A stretch of DNA of 64,000 nucleotides. Source: Aspidapion aeneum (lineage: Eukaryota; Arthropoda; Insecta; Coleoptera; Brentidae). Positions 45,503-56,613 of this stretch are shown here, in pieces. Made by a program: the position numbers and the translations under genes. The stretch covers positions 30,417,351 to 30,481,350 of the forward strand of contig OY755047.1 of NCBI GenBank assembly GCA_963576565.1, read 5' to 3'. The notes under the pieces are model-generated. The model searched no databases, was not told where the DNA came from, and saw only the letters and a list, made by a program, of their open reading frames with translations. Position 1 is the stretch's first letter. Every line of letters begins with the position of its first letter.

Positions 45503-45885
45503 ACAAATAAAATAATGCATTGTGGAAGTAATAATTACTTTAGTTTAAAACTTACCTTGCTGACAAAAAATATACTGACAGATTTCAGTGTCTCCAAAAA
45601 AATAAAATATGGTTAATTTGCAGAGGTGCATCTGAACTTATCACCACACTAAACCAAACTGATCTGGAAGCTAATTTTCATTGCCGCCAACTGTCACGCA
45701 AGTGTGGTATTAGAATTGGCGCCAATATCGAATTTAGAGGCAAATTTAAATGTTTTATTAGGACCGTTTACATTTACCCCTGTTTACATTTACCCCGGTC
45801 GACCCTAATTAAAAAAGTTAAATTTTAGATTTTTAAGATGGGTTGGTTTAAATTTATTGATATTTAAAAATTGAAAAATAAGCCA

Positions 45886-46038
45886 GCAGCCTGGACGCCT
45901 ATTCTTGAGGAGCCGTGAGGTGAGCGCTCACCCCTGTGGATTGATTTCCCCATGTAAAAAGATGGTGAAAGTGTTCCAAATTCACCCATAATAGTGAAAA
46001 TTTCACTCACTTCACCTCATGTGCAGTCAAGAATAAAA
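45886..46038. mobile_element. ~150-bp MITE with CTGGAC ends
   Basis: CTGGACGCCTATTCTTGA and GTGAGGTGA at the left pair with TCACCTCAT and TCAAGAATAAAAGTCCAG at the right. It lies just outside the TA-flanked outer element. Confidence 0.6.
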
Positions 46039-46085
46039 GTCCAGCAGGGAAATAGAAAAAATTTATTACCTACTTATCTCTAGAG

Positions 46086-46145
46086 TCCCTGTATGTTGAC
46101 ATATTTGGATATATTAATATATCCAAATATGTCAACATACAGGGA
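46086..46145. repeat. Perfect 60-bp palindrome
   Basis: The two 30-bp halves are exact reverse complements with no spacer (centre TATATT/AATATA). The ends are TCCCTGTATG / CATACAGGGA. CTACTTATCTC lies on both sides (46070-46080 and 46149-46159). Confidence 0.97.
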
Positions 46146-46629
46146 ATCTACTTATCTCAACCATTTAATATAACAAGTTGGTTGAGAGTTTCTTGAAAAG
46201 GACAGCTGCTTAGGACCCAAAAAATACTTTTTCTACAAGGAAGTGGAAAATGTGATTTTCCACACTATTTTTAGTACAGAAAATTCTACTTTGCCGCAGT
46301 GTGGAAAAATTGTCTGCACTTGTTAAGAGTTTCACTTAGCTACACAAAAACAATTAATGTGAAGAAAATATGGGTTCTTGTCAAAAATACACATTTTAAA
46401 CTGAGTTGTTATGCCAAAAATCAGCATATTTTTAAATTTTGGTGTATTGAAATAATCATAGTCGTTGACACTTTTGATAACCTGTTGGAAAAATGATTTA
46501 AAGGGAAAAACAACTGCATATTTTTTAATATTGGAAAAAAATAACTGAATAATTGTAGTTCCAATAAAGAAAAATACAATTTTTCTTTTGAATAGATCTT
46601 TGAAAAGAGGTTCAATTAAAAGTTTTCAA
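46146..46629. other. Non-coding AT-rich stretch
   Basis: Short ORFs on both strands (46299-46496, 46421-46615) show no domain. I see nothing else. Confidence 0.5.
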
Positions 46630-47040
46630 AAATGCTAACTCATTTCATCAAAGAGTGGTGTGATGCAAATAAATTATCTTTGAACGTTCGAAAACCAACA
46701 TCTTAAACTCTTAATGTAATAATAAAGATATTCATTTAGATAATACAAATCTTGAAACCCCAGAAACAAATAAATTTCTTGATTTGACTATTGACCAGAA
46801 CTTGAAATTTTGTGAACATGTGAAAATTCTTAATTAAAAAATTGCCTCAAAGTGTTATGCATTGCGAGTCATTTCTGATAATCCAGCAAAAAACACATAT
46901 TTCTCACTAATCCAGTAACATCTATCATATGACATTTGCTTTTGGGGTGCTTGTACAAACTCCAAATTTAAACTGTACTTGTTTTACAAAAAAAGGGCTC
47001 TAAGAAATACTTTTAGGGTTAAAAGACATACCTACATACA
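46630..47040 (+). pseudogene. Non-LTR retrotransposon RT remnant
   Basis: Read with several frame changes and stops, the stretch gives segments in the order typical of the RT thumb and C-terminus of Jockey-like LINEs: WCDANKLSLNVRK, then FLDLTIDQNLKF, then SLIQ..LSYDICFWGACTNS, then KKRALRNTFR. It is truncated on both sides and long dead. Confidence 0.7.
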
Positions 47041-47531
47041 CCATACATAAGAAGATAGACCCAGGCCTTATAGCGTACGGAGACCACGAATGCTGCGATT
47101 GCCCATTCCGCATTCTTCATTGGTAAAAAAATTGTTTATATACAATGCAAATTTTTTTTAATCACTTACCTATTGACATAAGGCAGCTTAACTGTTATAA
47201 AAAATTTTAAACTAAAGAGTTTTTGACGTCTAAAGCCTATTATACATTACAAGAATTCTTTTCAGGGTAAATGGGCTTGCCAACATTGGTATATATGTGC
47301 TGTGTATTTAATATATTCATTGTGAAAATTGTAAATTTATCTTTTTAACAGGCTAGTGTGTTGAGCATAGTTTAAACAGTGTCCAAGGCATTGTGTAAGT
47401 GTACTTTTGTAATAATATTCGTTGACAACTTGTCATTAATAATTAAATTTTTGTTTTTACCTTTGTTAACTAATGTTACATTCTATAAAATTTATGCTAG
47501 GCTAAGCAAGGCTTTGTCAATGTATACTTTG
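47041..47531. other. Spacer before the BEL element
   Basis: No gene. The last five bases (CTTTG, 47527-47531) are the left target duplication of the BEL element. Confidence 0.6.
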
Positions 47532-48002
47532 TATTAGCTCCCGCTAAATTTCGCGGTTGTTTGTAAATTTTAAAACCACACAATTGGATGTCGGACAGAG
47601 TACATTTTTCGCGCATTGGACATGCGCACCATGAATCAGAGAGATCCTTTTTCTACCCCCTCGAGAAAATGGCGTGTTAATTTCTTTCTCCAACATTTAC
47701 AAATTTCTACACTTGAAAGTGCTCGATTTTGGTGTACTGAAGCATAGAACTAGAAACTTCAGCCCTTCAGCTACGTGGTGCCATCATTAGATCCAGACAG
47801 GGGCCCCTTGGAACGTGGATAAATTGGCTGCAAACTGGTGAGTGCTTTGTTTCTGATTTCCGTTGTGTGGTACCAACAATTAACCTATGGACCTTAATTA
47901 TTTCGTGATTTCATATCAATATATTTATGTTTGTTCGCGCTTTCCTTAATTAAAATATATACAGTCCACTGCAGTTATCGTTTTTCTACCTGCGGGCAAA
48001 CA
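47532..48002 (+). repeat. BEL element 5' LTR
   Basis: 471 bp. The terminal TG reads TA here. It carries a 40-bp segment (about 47817-47857) absent from the 3' LTR. Confidence 0.9.
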
Positions 48003-48431
48003 TAAGTGTTCCTTCGACCCGAATTATTTAAATTTACTCCATACGACGGTATTAATAAGTCGGCCATTTCATTTTCACATTTTCGCCGAGATCATACGGC
48101 CTTGAATTTTGCCAATCGTATTGAACCGAGAGAGATTTTCGCTCGACCTTCGGTATCGGCGCAGTTCACCTGTTTTCGGTCCGCTGCTATGGTAACGCAG
48201 GGTCTACCGCGTGGTCATTCAGTAAACAAAAATCGAAAAGCAATCAAAACAAACAAGCACGATTTCTATGATTAGATGTGTTCCATATCATTTCGATATT
48301 TAAAACAATTTTCATCAATTGCGATAAATTAGTGCATATTTTCGACAATTCGTCATTTTTCTATTTCAGAAGCATTAATTTAGCGTTAATTGTATATTTA
48401 CCGACAATTTCGTCATTTCAAAGGTAAAATC

Positions 48432-49635
48432 ATGTCTATCAAAAAAGCCGTGCAAAAACGCAACGGTTTTTTATCGGCGATTACCGAGTGTTATGTGTTT
48501 TCACAGACGGCGGCAACGGACGCAAAAGCGAGAAACGAGTTTCAAGTGAGGTATTCCGATTTGGATAAAACCGATAAATGCATGTTGGCACATAATGATG
48601 TCATTATGATGATAGACGACTCGGACGACGAGGAGTTTAAAACGCAAGATGCGATCCTTTCAGAAGCTCGTAAATATTTTTATGCGTGTAAGGGGGTTTA
48701 CTCTAAAATATTTCCGGTTGAGGCCCCATCCTTTTCGGGATCACATGTTCGACAAAACGAAACTCCAAAACTTAAAGAGTTAGGTATTCCCATATTTCGA
48801 GGTGATAAAAAATTATGGCCAAGCTTTTTCGATCTTTTTAATAACATTATAGATCAAAATCAAAGTCTAAGTAACGTTCGAAAACTTCAATATTTATTTT
48901 CATATCTCGAGGATGAGCCTCTAAAATTGATATCAGGGATTAGCTTATCTGATCAAAATTATAAAATTGCTTACGACAAATTAGTCAATAGATATCAAAA
49001 CAAGCAAGACCTCGCAAATGATGCTTTAAGCACAATTATGAACTCTACCTTAAAAAACGAGTCAGCTAAAGAATTGCGTAATTTAATTGACACCTTTTCA
49101 GAATCCCTAGAAATTTTAAAATCACTTAGCTTTGACGTTGACAGTTGGGACTTTATTCTTTTTTTCATTTTGTTAGAAAAATTGGATATTCCGACGCGTT
49201 CAAATTTCGAAATGAGTCACGCCAATACTAATACCGAAATTCCCAGTTTTCAGTCACTTTTTCAATTTCTAGAAAAAAGATGTAAAGTTTTGGAATCACT
49301 TCCTCAATCAACAGCATCCAAAAAGGTGCCTACCTATCAAAAATCAAATTCTATGCAAAATCAGTTTAGGCAAAAGCCTACCTATCAAAAATCAAATTCT
49401 ATGCCAAATCAGTTTGGGCAAAAGCCTACCTATAAATCATCCAATTCGCCTTTTATAGGACTGGATGGCACCTCAACTAATTCAAGTACGGGAATAAAAT
49501 GTTTTCGGTGTAATCAAGGTCACGTGCTTTCGAAATGTCAAACATTTCTTGACCTCTCGCTTATCGAGCGCCTATCTTTCATCAAGCAGAAAAAATTATG
49601 TCTAGCGTGTTTTCATCCCTCGCATGGGGTACACG
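48432..49635 (+). CDS. BEL/Pao Gag-like protein, frame lost near the zinc knuckles
   Basis: The ATG at 48432 is chosen because a start-like AAAATC precedes it and the frame stays open. The protein begins with a BEL-type N-terminal region, then a PIFRGDKKLWPSFFDLF segment characteristic of DUF1759. Next comes a helical capsid-like part, then a Lys/Gln/Asn-rich linker with two and a half repeats of a PTYQKSNSM-x-NQF unit. A zinc knuckle (CFRCNQGHVLSKC) follows. The second, CLACFHPSHG, runs into a frame change near 49630, after which the pol frame takes over. In a complete element gag and pol share one frame, so this is damage. Confidence 0.85.
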
Positions 49636-52600
49636 TGCAAATCAAAATATTCATGCAGGACTTGCAATAGTAAAAGGCACCACACTTTAACTCATATCTT
49701 AGAAACTAATCAAGAGTCTGGAAGCCATGATACTAGTCCTGTCATTCACACACCACCTGTCAATAATCTTCATGTGTCATTAAATACCTCAGGACCTTCA
49801 GGTACCTTTCTTTTGTGCACCGCCATAATAGATGTTATGGACGGTTGCGGAAATTTTCAACCTGTAATGGCACTGCTTGATTCTGGATCACAGACAGGAT
49901 TCATCAGTGAAAAGTGTATTCAGCGTCTTAATCTTTCTAGGCGAAGTTACTACACCACTGAAATATTCGGATTAAATCACATGTCTTCTCTTACTTCCAA
50001 AGGGCTCGTTCAATGTCACATTAAGCCACAAGGACAGGTCACTTCTTTACTTAATTTCGAAGCAATTGTCGTTCCACAATTATGTTCCAATATGCCTACA
50101 TTCACTTTGAACGATAATCAGTGGAAACACTTGGAAAACCTTAAACTTGCCGACCCATCTTATTTCAAATCTAGACCTGTGGACCTAGTTATTGGTTGCG
50201 AGCTATTCGCACAGATATTCAAGGAGGGCAGGGTTCTTGGACAAATAGGGCAACCTTCAGCCCTTGAAACCATCTTTGGCTGGGTCGTCATGGGAAAAGT
50301 GGACGAAGTAGGTAGTCTTACGGAACGAACCAGTTGTTTTTTAACGAGTCATTCACCTCCGTTAGAGGTCATTATCCCTAGGTTTTGGGAAATCGAACAT
50401 TTGCCTAAAAAACAAATCTTATCAAAGGAAGAAAAACAAGCGGAATCAATTTTTACTGCGAGTGTCGTACGGCAACCGAGCGGTAGATTCATGGTAGATC
50501 TTCCGTTTAAAGATCAAATAAACCCTGACCTAGGAAATACTTATCCGCAAGCTTATCGTAGATTTTTACTTCTAGAAAATAGATTAATCAAAAATTCTGA
50601 TCTGTACACTGCCTATTCAAGTTTCATGCAAGACTATATCGATTCTAATCATATGAGTTTAGTTTTACCTAGTCAACCAAAAGTCGACCTATCATGTTTT
50701 TTGGCACATCATTGCGTAATAAAGCCGGAAAGCTTAAGTACAAAATTAAGGGTAGTCTGGGATTGTTCGGCAGTCACCCCAAAGAATATTAGTCTCAATG
50801 ACACGTTGTTATCTGGACCGAAACTTCAAAAGGATATTGCTTCTTTACTCCTTACGTTTCGTCTTAATCCTATTGCCTACATTGCTGATCTCAAACAGAT
50901 GTTCCGTCAAGTCCTTATCAATCCTTATCACTGTCCGTATCAAAGGATATTGTGGAGGTTTTCTCCACAGGACCCACTTTCAGTGTGGGAACTTTCTACT
51001 GTCACTTTTGGCATGACATGCTCACCTTTTCTAGCCATGCGCACATTAAATGAGCTGGCAGAGAGAGAAAAGGAACGTTTTCCTATGGCTAGTAGTGTTC
51101 TAAAAACGTCAATTTACATCGACGATATCTTGGGAACTAGTCCTTCGCTTTCTGAAGCCATTTCCCTACAGATGGAACTCAATGATTTGTTGAAGTCGGG
51201 AGGATTTGAACTTAAAAAATAGGCAAGCAATTGTCCTGAGTTATTGGCAACATTGCCAGAATCCGATCGTCAAATGCCTCTCTCTTTTGACAAGGATGAA
51301 CCACACTATATCAAAGTTTTAGGCCTTCAATGGCATCCAAAAAACGACATTTTTTCTTATCAATGCCGAATGAAGGACAAACCCCCAACTAAACGTTCTA
51401 TTTTATCTATCATAGGAACAATCTTCGATCCCTTAGGTTTTCTTTGTCCCTTGTTGCTACAAGCAAAATTTATTTTTGCAACAGTTGTGGATATCGAAAA
51501 TAGGCTGGGACGAAGAACCAGATTCTTCTATCATCGACTCTTGGAACAAACTTCGTTCTGAATTCCCGCTTCTTTCCAATTTTCAATTACCCCGACAAAT
51601 CAAACTGTCAAAAACCAATACCTGTCAAATCATCGGCTTCTGTGACGCTTCAATTCGAGGCTACGCAGGCGTCGTATATTTTCGTGTAGAAGAGGAAAGC
51701 AATATATCTGTTTCTCTCATATCTGCAAAATCTAGGGTCGCGCCTATAAAGTCACAAACTTTGGCTAGGCTAGAACTCCTAGGCGCATTTCTTTTAAGCG
51801 AATTAATTGACTTCGTCTTATCTAGCTATGAAGAAAAAATAACTTTTACAAATATCGTTACTTTCTGCGATTCGCAAGTCGTATTGCACTGGCTTTCATC
51901 CCCTCCTAATCGCTGGCAAACCTTTGTTGGAAATCGAGTCAGTAGAATCCAAGAAATCATTCCCTCAAACTCATGGCGCTACATTCCTTCTGCTTTAAAT
52001 GCACAAATTGCGTCACGAGGGGCCACCCCTTCACAGCTCATTTCACATGACATGTGGTGGAACGCACCGTCGTTTTTGTGGTCTCCCGAAAACGAATGGC
52101 CCGATTTTCATAAATCAAAAATGCCGATTGATTTCGGAGATATTAATCTGGAGGAAAAGCCAAAGGTCTGTTGCAATGCGATAATTGACGTTAACTTCTT
52201 AGATCAGCTTCTTATCAAATATTCATCTATATCAAAAATTCAACGTATCATTTGTTATGTCCTTCGAATAGTTAACCTTTTTCAAAACCATTCCTATCAA
52301 AAACCCACTAAGCCACCGGACCAAAAAATTATTTTTGAAAATATTGTTTTTCCTACCACCGGTGAGATGCAAAGTGCGTTATACCTTCTTATCAAACGCG
52401 TTCAAGGTTCTTGCTTTTCTGAGCTTTTTTCCGCGTTATCTAAGGATAAACCAATACCGAAACCTTTTCGAAAACTTTCACCTTTTCTGGATGAAAATAA
52501 TATCATTAGAGTCGGTGGCAGATTACAAAAATCTGAACTTTTGTCTTATTCTGCAAAACACCCCGTCTTACTTTCGAGTAACCATCGTTTAACTACTCTT

Positions 52601-53691
52601 CTTATCGAGTCCACTAATCGACAATACCTTCATCTTGGGTTTAAAACATTACATAATCTGCTTTTATAGCAATTTTGGATATTATCTGCCAGACGGGCAA
52701 TTCAAAGAACCATATCCAAATGCTTGAAATGTTTTAGAATCAACCCTAAACCCTATAGACCGCCCATAATGAGTTCACTTCCCGCTCATGGAATCAATCA
52801 ACTTAAACCTTTTTCGAGTGTAGCTATCGACTTTTGTGGACCTTTCTTTGTGATTCCTCATCGTTACCGTGATTGTAAAGCTTTCAAATCGTATGTCTGT
52901 GTGTTTGTCTGTACGGCCACACATTGCGTGCATTTGGAATTAACCATGGAACTGTCCACCGAAGGGTTTGTAGGTGCATTCCATCGATTCATTTCCAGAC
53001 GTGGAAGCGTGACGCAATGCTGGTCAGATCAGGGCAGTAATTTTATAGGGTTTCGTAACCAATTACTTGATTACGCAAGAAGTGCGTCCACCAGACTTTC
53101 TATTCGTTGGCATCTGGGACCCCCTCTCAGTCCACATTTCAATGGCCTGGCAGAAGCTGGCGTCAAAAGTTTTAAAACTCACTTTGTTCGAGTTGTCGGC
53201 GACCAGAAGTTGTCTATCATGGAAATGTCCACCCTTACATGTCGCATAGAAGCTGTACTTAATAGTCGCCCTTTATCTCCTGCCTCTGCAGACCCACACG
53301 ATCTTCAACCTCTTACCCCTGGGCATTTTTTGACCCTTGAACCCCTTAATTCAGAAATTCCGGAGTCAGATTTGTCCGGGGTTCCCCTAAATCGGCTCTC
53401 GAGATGGCAACTAATCCAAAAACTACATAAAGATTTTTGGAAACGGTATACAACAGCGACACAAGTGGGCTGATTCGTCCCCAAATATCAAATTAAATGA
53501 TTTGGTTATCATAACGAGTGATCACATCCAATCACCTTTGAAATGGCCAGTCGGTCGGGTTCTCGAATTGCATCCCGGCGGAGACGGTCAAGTGCGTGTC
53601 GCGACGCGGTCAAGTGCGTGTCGCGACGGTACAAACGGCTACCGGTGTTTACAAGCGGCCAGTTGTAAAACTGTGCCTCTTGCCGAATTAA
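49624..53691 (+). pseudogene. BEL/Pao Pol: peptidase, RT, RNase H, integrase; interrupted
   Basis: The peptidase has DSG at 49879-49887. RT has YIDD at 51115-51126 within IYIDDILGTSPS. A TAG at 51220-51222 interrupts just after RT. The frame changes near 51470, and the RNase H-like region (IIGFCDASIRGYAGVVYF) follows. A TAG at 52667-52669 lies at the integrase zinc-finger junction. The integrase core includes AIDFCGPF near 52829 and the catalytic-Glu segment SPHFNGLAEAGVKS. The frame changes again near 53455. The C-terminal tail carries a 22-bp tandem duplication (CGGTCAAGTGCGTGTCGCGACG, about 53586-53629) that shifts the frame again before the natural end near 53691. Confidence 0.88.
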
Positions 53692-53909
53692 AAGTAATTT
53701 TAATTTTTTCTACCTATTGAAGTCAATTATTACAATAGGTAATTGTTTATTATTATTTTTTTAATTTTGTTTGTTTGTTTTGCCTTTTCGGGTTTTCGTT
53801 ATCTCTAAATAAACTTACTCTACTTATCTGTTTTTCATTCATTTATATTTATCGGTCGATCATTTTTCTTATCTATATCTGTCCGGCTGATATTCTAAAA
53901 TTGTGTGTT

Positions 53910-53923
53910 TTGGAGGGCAGTTA
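53910..53923 (+). promoter_or_regulatory. Polypurine-like tract before the BEL 3' LTR
   Basis: TTGGAGGGCAGTTA abuts the 3' LTR, the expected place for the plus-strand primer. Confidence 0.6.
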
Positions 53924-54354
53924 TGTTAGCTCCCGCTAAATTTCGCGGTTGTTTGTAAATTTTAAAACCACACAATTGGATGACGGACAGAGTACATTTT
54001 TCGCGCATTGGACATGCGCACCAAGAATCAGAGAGATCCTTTTTCTACCGCCTCGAGAAAATGGCGTGTTAATTTCTTTCTCCAACATTTACAAATTTCT
54101 ACACTTGAAAGTGCTCGATTTTGGTGTACTGAAGCATAGAACTAGAAACTTCAGCCCTTCAGCTACGTGGTGCCATCATTAGATCCAGACAGGGGCCCCT
54201 TGGAACGTGTTCCGTTGTGTGGTACCAACAATTAACCTATGGACCTTAATTATTTCGTGATTTCATATCAATATATTTATGTTTGTTCGCGCTTTCCTTA
54301 ATTGAAATATATACAGTCCACTGCAGTTATCGTTTTTTTACCTGCGGGCAAACA
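53924..54354 (+). repeat. BEL element 3' LTR
   Basis: 431 bp, TG..CA, followed by the CTTTG target duplication. Confidence 0.92.
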
Positions 54355-54359
54355 CTTTG

Positions 54360-55328
54360 TATCCAGACAACAATAAGGCTACTTTTGATTCTGATTGTAA
54401 CTTTTTAACGGAGCATCGTATCAATATACAGTTTTCGGAATATAGTAGAATACATTTTTGGATAATAATTTGTGTTATAACCAAAAACTTCGTCAGAGCT
54501 TTAGTTTCTCAGATATTTAGAAGAAACTGTTTTCAAGGCTGATTATTGTCATGGCTTCACTTAAAGTGTGCTAATAGACTACCTAGGAAGGTCAGCCTCA
54601 ATAGACCCACTGGTGGTCGCAGTGGAAGGGCTGCAAGGCCCACTCACATATGAATCACCTAGTAGGAAGGTATCAGATCCATCATGGATCCATTTATTTT
54701 TTATAAACTTTTAAAAATCAAAACACTGAAAACTGATATCTGAAAAATTACTTGATGCCGAATTTTTTAAAACTTTTTATTTTAATTTCTGAGCAGTAAT
54801 TTTTTTAATAAACTTTAAAAATCAAAAACACTGAAAACTATGATATCTGAGAAACTAATTACTTGAATATTTTCCACTTGTGTTAACAGTCCCAAGATGA
54901 GCGATGTTTTTGAAAAATTGCAGCATTAATTACACAGTAGTAAAAAGTACAGCGATATAATTTTATTACAGGTTTTTTAAACTGCAATCGTTTGTTTCAA
55001 CATTATGAAAACAAATTCTTGCGATTATAAAAAACACGTTTCATGCAAAAATTATCGGTAATTTTGATGCACTTGTGCATGTACCCCCTATTTGAATGAT
55101 TTTGTTAAGATTTTGAAATGTAAAAAAATTAATTTTTTCCTAAATATTTATTTTATATATATTTACCAAATTAACAATAAAAATATATGCAAATATGCAT
55201 AAATAATGAGAAAATGACAATTTTCATGTATAAGCTTTTTTAATTAAAAATAGAAACTATTTTTTTACGGTTTTTGTATTTTTAATTAAAGTAATATGTA
55301 ACGCTGGTAAACCTGATAACGATGTTAT
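54360..55328. other. AT-rich spacer with two ~110-bp direct repeats
   Basis: TAAACTTT(T)AAAAATCAAAAACAC and CTGAAAACT..GATATCTGA recur at about 54700-54760 and 54810-54870. Part of 54463-54575 resembles 6350-6420. No gene is seen. Confidence 0.55.
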
Positions 55329-55738
55329 TGTTACAAATTTAAGTATTTAAATTTTATAGTTAGAATTTATTTAGGTTTAGTGTAGTATTAGGTTGACGTA
55401 TTTTATGGTTGTATTCTTAATCTAGGTTTTAGTTGCGTTATCTGTGACAAACTGGTATGCGAAAGTCTAGAAAAGGGCTGGAATGATTGCGAATCGAACA
55501 AGGATGGAAGGGTTCTAGAATAGTAGGCAGCCCTCATATATAAGGCCGGACGTCGTGCATCAGTCAGTCAGTCACAGATAACATACTGAGTGGTCGTGAG
55601 ATTAACACGAAGTTAATAGACCGATTATAGTGGTGAATTATTAGCAAGTTTAAGTGCGTGTTTTTGTACATAATTTGTGAAAATAAATATCGTTTTCAAC
55701 AATTGCGAGTTTTAATTTGTCGTTGTGAACCCGTAACA
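55329..55738 (+). repeat. Gypsy element 2, 5' LTR
   Basis: 410 bp, TGTTACAAAT..CGTAACA. Contains promoter elements and an AATAAA (55682-55687). Confidence 0.95.
55537..55568 (+). promoter_or_regulatory. LTR promoter: TATA box and TCAGT initiators
   Basis: TATATAA at 55537-55543 is followed 23-27 bp later by overlapping TCAGT copies (55560-55564 and 55564-55568), the arthropod initiator consensus. The spacing suits RNA polymerase II start sites, so the R region should begin near 55562-55566. Confidence 0.65.
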
Positions 55739-55740
55739 AT

Positions 55741-55758
55741 TGGTGTCAGAAGTGGGAT
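55741..55758 (+). promoter_or_regulatory. Primer-binding site, tRNA-Leu type
   Basis: TGGTGTCAGAAGTGGGAT, two bases after the LTR, is complementary to the CCA-tailed 3' end of insect tRNA-Leu(CAG)-type molecules as I know them. Confidence 0.8.
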
Positions 55759-55769
55759 TAAAAGAAATA

Positions 55770-56580
55770 AATAGTGCAAAGACTATCCTTACACAGTACC
55801 ACCGGCTAGGACAATTAAAAAGAAGAGCAGTAAGTGATTTTGCCAGAATATTCGGAACTGAATAGTGCAAAGACTACCCTTACATATTACCACCGGATAG
55901 GACAATTGGACAAAAAAACAGTAAGTGATTTTTCCAGAATATTCGAAGAAGTTCGATATTGTTTTATTCAAAAAACTAAAAGAGATATTTAAGAACCGAC
56001 TTCGACATTAACTTTACAGTCCAAAAATTGATAATTAGAGCGATTTTCTAGAATATTCTATAACATTCTACGACGTTCTATTCAAAAACTAGAAGAGATA
56101 TACAAATACCGACTTCGACATTAGATTAGTAATTTTAAAAGTAAGAATCAGAAAGAATTTCTAGAACATTCCATCACTTTCTACGACGCTCTATTCGAAA
56201 ACCAGAAGAAATATCCAAAAAGAGACTTCGACATTAGCTTAGTAATTTCAAAAGTAAGAACTAAAAAGAATTTCTAGAAGATTCCATAACATTCTACGAC
56301 GTTCTATTCAAAAACTAGAAGAGATATACAAATACCGACTTCGACAGTAGCTTAGTTATTTTAAAAGTAAGAATTAGAAATTATTGCTAGAATATTCCAT
56401 AACATTCTACGACGGTCTATTCGAGAACCAAAAGAGATAATCAAAAAGTGACTTCTACATTTGCCTAGTAGCAGAAAGAGTAGCATTTACCAGTATATTC
56501 CAGAACATTCCATTAGGTTCTATTTAAGAATTGGAAGAGATATTGAAAAACCGACTTGGACATTCGCTTTATAGCCCTAA
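55770..56580 (+). repeat. Tandem repeats in the retrotransposon leader
   Basis: Two units of about 88 bp (AATAGTGCAAAGACTA..) are followed by about five units of about 118 bp. Each of the latter carries AGAAGAGATAT, CCGACTTCGACATT, AGTAATTT.AAAAGTAAGAA and TTCTAGAA.ATTCCATAACATTC. The leader separates the primer site from gag; a role in packaging or translation is possible but not shown. Confidence 0.8.
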
Positions 56581-56613
56581 AATAGACGTTTTAAGTGATT
56601 TATCAGGAAGTTG

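Larger units (their letters stand above)
32360..45805. mobile_element. TA-flanked outer element of a nested cluster
   Basis: GGGTCGACCGG at the left and CCGGTCGACCC at the right are perfect inverted ends. TA lies outside each, and the inner bases (GTACATGTAAACA / TGTTTACATTTAC) continue the inversion. Subterminal GTTTACATTTACCC-like motifs repeat near both ends. Removing the 33342-44905 insertion leaves about 1.9 kb of original element with no transposase. A TA duplication fits Tc1/mariner-type movement. Confidence 0.7.
47532..54354 (+). mobile_element. BEL/Pao LTR retrotransposon, decayed coding region
   Basis: Two LTRs (471 and 431 bp) and a CTTTG target duplication (47527-47531 and 54355-54359) define the element. 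It encodes a BEL/Pao gag with DUF1759-like character, an aspartic peptidase, RT, RNase H and integrase with a C-terminal DUF5641-like tail, in that order. The LTRs differ by about six substitutions and one 40-bp indel, so insertion is fairly recent. The coding region nevertheless has three or more frameshifts and two nonsense codons. Confidence 0.93.

Noticed and set aside
48006..48275. 89-codon frame just after the BEL 5' LTR
   Set aside because: It lies in the untranslated leader before gag, with no similarity to element proteins.
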